From JBEBSD01 sp040394475 (GTDB taxonomy: Bacteria; Bacteroidota; Bacteroidia; Cytophagales; Spirosomataceae), in NCBI GenBank assembly GCA_040394475.1, contig JBEBSD010000009.1, positions 1-64,000 of the forward strand: DNA of 64,000 nt. Reading direction: 5' to 3'. Numbering within the stretch: position 1 is the stretch's first letter; every line of letters begins with the position of its first letter. The position numbers and the translations under genes were made by a program. The notes under the pieces were generated by a model, which was not told where the DNA came from, searched no databases, and saw only the letters and a list, made by a program, of their open reading frames with translations. Positions 61,779 through 64,000 of the stretch are shown here, piece by piece.

Positions 61779-62426
61779 TTACCGGATATCATTTTTGGTA
61801 AGACCGTATTGTTTGAGCACGTCATCCGGAACACCGGTCCAGACATTGGGAGTATTTCCTTCGTAACCAATGTCTTTGATCCCGATTTCACTGGTATAAA
61901 AGCCAGTGGCCGTCAGGTTGCGCATCAGACTGAAAAAGTTGGCGCCGTGTGTGAACTCGGGTTTTACGTCCAGCGGGTACGCAATATCATCAACGATTTG
62001 AATACGCTGAGCGGCTGTAATGTCCGTAAAGTTTTTTTCGAAGCGCTTATTGGATTCGATATCCAGCCACTTCAAGCCGCCCCGCAGGGGCACCTGGTAA
62101 TGAGGCATATCCTTTACAATAAAGTCGATAAATTCCGTCACGCCGGCCTGGGAGGCGCTTCCGGACGTATTGTCGGCGGGAATAATGATATCCGACAATA
62201 CGGTAATAGTAGCTAATTCATGTTTGGTCAGAAACTGTTCTTTTTTAAGACGGGCGTCACGAATGGCTTCATCTTTCAGACGTCCGGCGGGAATTTCGAT
62301 GTCTTCCGAAAGCGCTTCCATGAGCGCCTTCTCATCGTGTTGTTCAGCAAGAGCCTGCTGTGGATTAAAACCCGCTATCCCCAGTGACGTAAGGGTTAAG
62401 GCTTTTAAGGTGTCTCTCCGTTTCAT
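61779..62426 (-). CDS. Gluconate 2-dehydrogenase subunit 3 family protein, Tat-exported
   Basis: This 215-residue protein begins with KRRDTLKALTLTSLG, a Tat signal peptide with the double Arg. The rest matches the small (subunit 3) partner of FAD-dependent membrane dehydrogenases: LATITVLSDIIIPAD, VTEFIDFIVKDMP and FFSLMRNLTATGFYTS. This subunit is usually needed for export and assembly of the GMC-type large subunit, whose gene lies upstream, 48 bases away on the same strand. The real substrate may be another sugar or alcohol. Confidence 0.9.
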   Translation of the reverse strand: MKRRDTLKALTLTSLGIAGFNPQQALAEQHDEKALMEALSEDIEIPAGRLKDEAIRDARLKKEQFLTKHELATITVLSDIIIPADNTSGSASQAGVTEFIDFIVKDMPHYQVPLRGGLKWLDIESNKRFEKNFTDITAAQRIQIVDDIAYPLDVKPEFTHGANFFSLMRNLTATGFYTSEIGIKDIGYEGNTPNVWTGVPDDVLKQYGLTKNDIR

Positions 62427-62474
62427 ATATGATCTTTTATAAAATCCTAAACTAAAAATGCGGTACCGCTTCGA

Positions 62475-64000
62475 CTAGAGTTCTTTCTTCTTGACTTTAT
62501 CCAGGATATAATCCGAAGTTCTCCAGGAGAGTGCCAGGATCGTCCAGGTTGGGTTTTTATCCGCCTGAGACACAAAAGAAGCGCCATCGGCCACGAATAC
62601 GTTTTTGAGATCGTGGGCCTGGGCGTACTTGTTGAGTGCCGAGGTTTTGGGATCATTTCCCATCCGGGCTGTTCCGACCTCGTGGATGATCTGTCCGGGA
62701 AGCGCGAGACCATAATCGTTTTCCGGACCGGGCTTGGTACCGAGTGCGACGCCGCCCAGGGCATGAATCATTTCTTCAAATGTCTCATGCATGTGTTTGG
62801 CTTGTTTGCGCTCGTAATCACTCCATTTATAATTGAACCGCAATACAGGGATCCCGTATTTATCCACTACGTTCGGGTCGATCTCACAATAGTTATCAAT
62901 TACGGCCACTGCTTCGCCGCGTCCGGCAAACCCGACGTTGGCGCCATAAAAACGACGGTAATCTTCTTTCAGGGAAGCCCCGTAACCGCCGGCCTTTTTC
63001 TGGGTTCCGTTTTTGTCGGGATATTTGCCGTTTTGTCCTTCTATTCCGAATCCGAATCCGTAGCCGGGCATGTGCATGCCGCCGCCGTACTCGATATGGT
63101 ATCCCCTCGGGAAATCCAGTTTTTTGTTATCCAGCCACCACGGAGTGTAGACATGCATTCCGCCCACGCCGTCTTCATTATACCGTTTGCGATCCATCAG
63201 GTGGGGCAGGAAAGCACTTCGGGAGGCGCCGGTAGAATCGTGAAGGTATTTGCCGACCACACCGCTGGAATTGGCCAGGCCGTTCGGATAGCGCTGCGAT
63301 TTGGAATTCAGCAGAATACGGGAGGTTTCACAGGCGCTGGCAGCCAGGATGACGATTTTTGCCTTGACCGTTTGTTCTCCCAGTGTTTCCTTGTCGACAT
63401 ACGAAACCCCGGTAGCCAATCCGGTATTGGGGTCGGTTAATACTTCCCTGACCATGGCGTTGTTAATCAGGGTAACATTCCCTGTTTTCAGCGCCGGAAT
63501 GACCAGGACTGACGAGGAAGAGAAGTCGGCATAAGCCTGACAGGCCCGGTTGCATTGACGGCAGTAAAAACAAACACCGCGTTCGTTGTTGATAGGTTTG
63601 GTCAGGATGGACAGACGCGACGGAATGACGGGTACGTTCGCCTTTTTCCCCGCGTTGGCAAGCAGGAGTTCGTGCAGCCGTGGTTTGGGGGGCGGCAGAA
63701 AAATGCCATCCGGTTCGTTCGGGAAGTTTTCAACGGTTCCAAAAACGCCGACGAGTTTATCGACCTGGTCATAGTAAGGCTTTACGTCGTCATAGCTGAT
63801 GGGCCAGTCTTCTCCCAGTCCGTCTTCACTTTTTCTTTTAAAGTCTTTAGGGCCGAAACGCAGGGAGATTCTTCCCCAGTGATTGGTCCTTCCCCCCAGC
63901 ATACGTGAGCGGAACCATTCAAACCGGGTGTTCCCCGTGCGGGTATAGGGCTCTCCTTCAATTTCCCATCCTCCCCAGGCAGCATCAAAATCACCAAACG
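62475..64000 (-). CDS. GMC-family oxidoreductase, N-terminus outside window
   Basis: The frame runs off the right edge. The visible 508 residues begin GDFDAAWGGWE, continue through MLGGRTNHWG, and show GMC features: an FAD-contact strand (ILAASACETSRILL), a substrate region and the C-terminal GASFVSQADKNPTWTI with catalytic His/Asn candidates around HEVGTARMG. The QCNRACQAYADF cluster has Cys residues (CFYCRQCNRAC) that are unusual for simple GMC enzymes. It pairs with the subunit 3 gene, as in gluconate 2-dehydrogenase and related periplasmic sugar dehydrogenases. The N-terminal FAD-binding GxGxxG motif must lie beyond 64000. Confidence 0.9.
   Translation of the reverse strand, partial: FGDFDAAWGGWEIEGEPYTRTGNTRFEWFRSRMLGGRTNHWGRISLRFGPKDFKRKSEDGLGEDWPISYDDVKPYYDQVDKLVGVFGTVENFPNEPDGIFLPPPKPRLHELLLANAGKKANVPVIPSRLSILTKPINNERGVCFYCRQCNRACQAYADFSSSSVLVIPALKTGNVTLINNAMVREVLTDPNTGLATGVSYVDKETLGEQTVKAKIVILAASACETSRILLNSKSQRYPNGLANSSGVVGKYLHDSTGASRSAFLPHLMDRKRYNEDGVGGMHVYTPWWLDNKKLDFPRGYHIEYGGGMHMPGYGFGFGIEGQNGKYPDKNGTQKKAGGYGASLKEDYRRFYGANVGFAGRGEAVAVIDNYCEIDPNVVDKYGIPVLRFNYKWSDYERKQAKHMHETFEEMIHALGGVALGTKPGPENDYGLALPGQIIHEVGTARMGNDPKTSALNKYAQAHDLKNVFVADGASFVSQADKNPTWTILALSWRTSDYILDKVKKKEL

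Overview
The window looks like a Bacteroidota chromosome, probably of the Chitinophagaceae/Cytophagales type. The evidence is promoters of the TTG-N20-TAnnTTTG form in front of both tRNA genes and yceD, weak ribosome binding sites, a one-protein hybrid two-component regulator, a long Ig-like protein with a type IX secretion C-terminus, a CusA-TolC fusion, and the yceD-rpmF-plsX-fabH-efp-accB-accC block. Species cannot be told from the sequence alone.

Layout. 1-2.3 kb is a mobile-element edge: the right end of an IS256-family insertion sequence, then a tyrosine recombinase beside a tRNA-Ser gene. 2.4-12.8 kb holds housekeeping and envelope genes: an SpoU rRNA methyltransferase divergent from a BamA/TamA-like lipoprotein, a Kelch protein, an SDR, a LigB-type dioxygenase, an M3 peptidase, a truncated hemoglobin and an SPFH lipoprotein. 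12.9-19.3 kb has a 1306-residue SF1 helicase, an M61 peptidase and a barrel protein. 19.3-25.4 kb is the fatty-acid and translation block. 25.4-35.4 kb holds an enolase-superfamily enzyme, the hybrid regulator, a serine hydrolase and a beta-helix protein. LemA and a DUF2207 protein follow.

37.9-44.6 kb is the most interesting region. Five tightly packed plus-strand genes encode a methyltransferase/AMP-ligase fusion, an AMP-ligase fused to a carrier protein, a membrane-anchored SGNH protein, an MBOAT acyltransferase, and a 49-residue single-TM microprotein ending in F-x-Y-x-x-W. Together these match the parts of a Dlt system (DltA, DltC, DltD, DltB, DltX), which esterifies envelope polymers with D-alanine in Gram-positive bacteria. 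Here the parts are fused and rearranged, and an extra methyltransferase-ligase is added. I infer a Dlt-like envelope acylation system with unknown cargo and acceptor.

44.6-50.6 kb is a metal-efflux operon on the minus strand (a His-rich small protein, a CusA-TolC fusion and a CusB-like adaptor). 51-64 kb holds tRNA-His, Mn-type superoxide dismutase, TadA, a ten-repeat secreted protein, a NagZ-beta-lactamase fusion, triosephosphate isomerase, a flavin/2Fe-2S reductase, and a gluconate-dehydrogenase-like pair whose GMC subunit runs off the window. Several intergenic regions carry dispersed palindromic repeats, one family with compensatory base changes.
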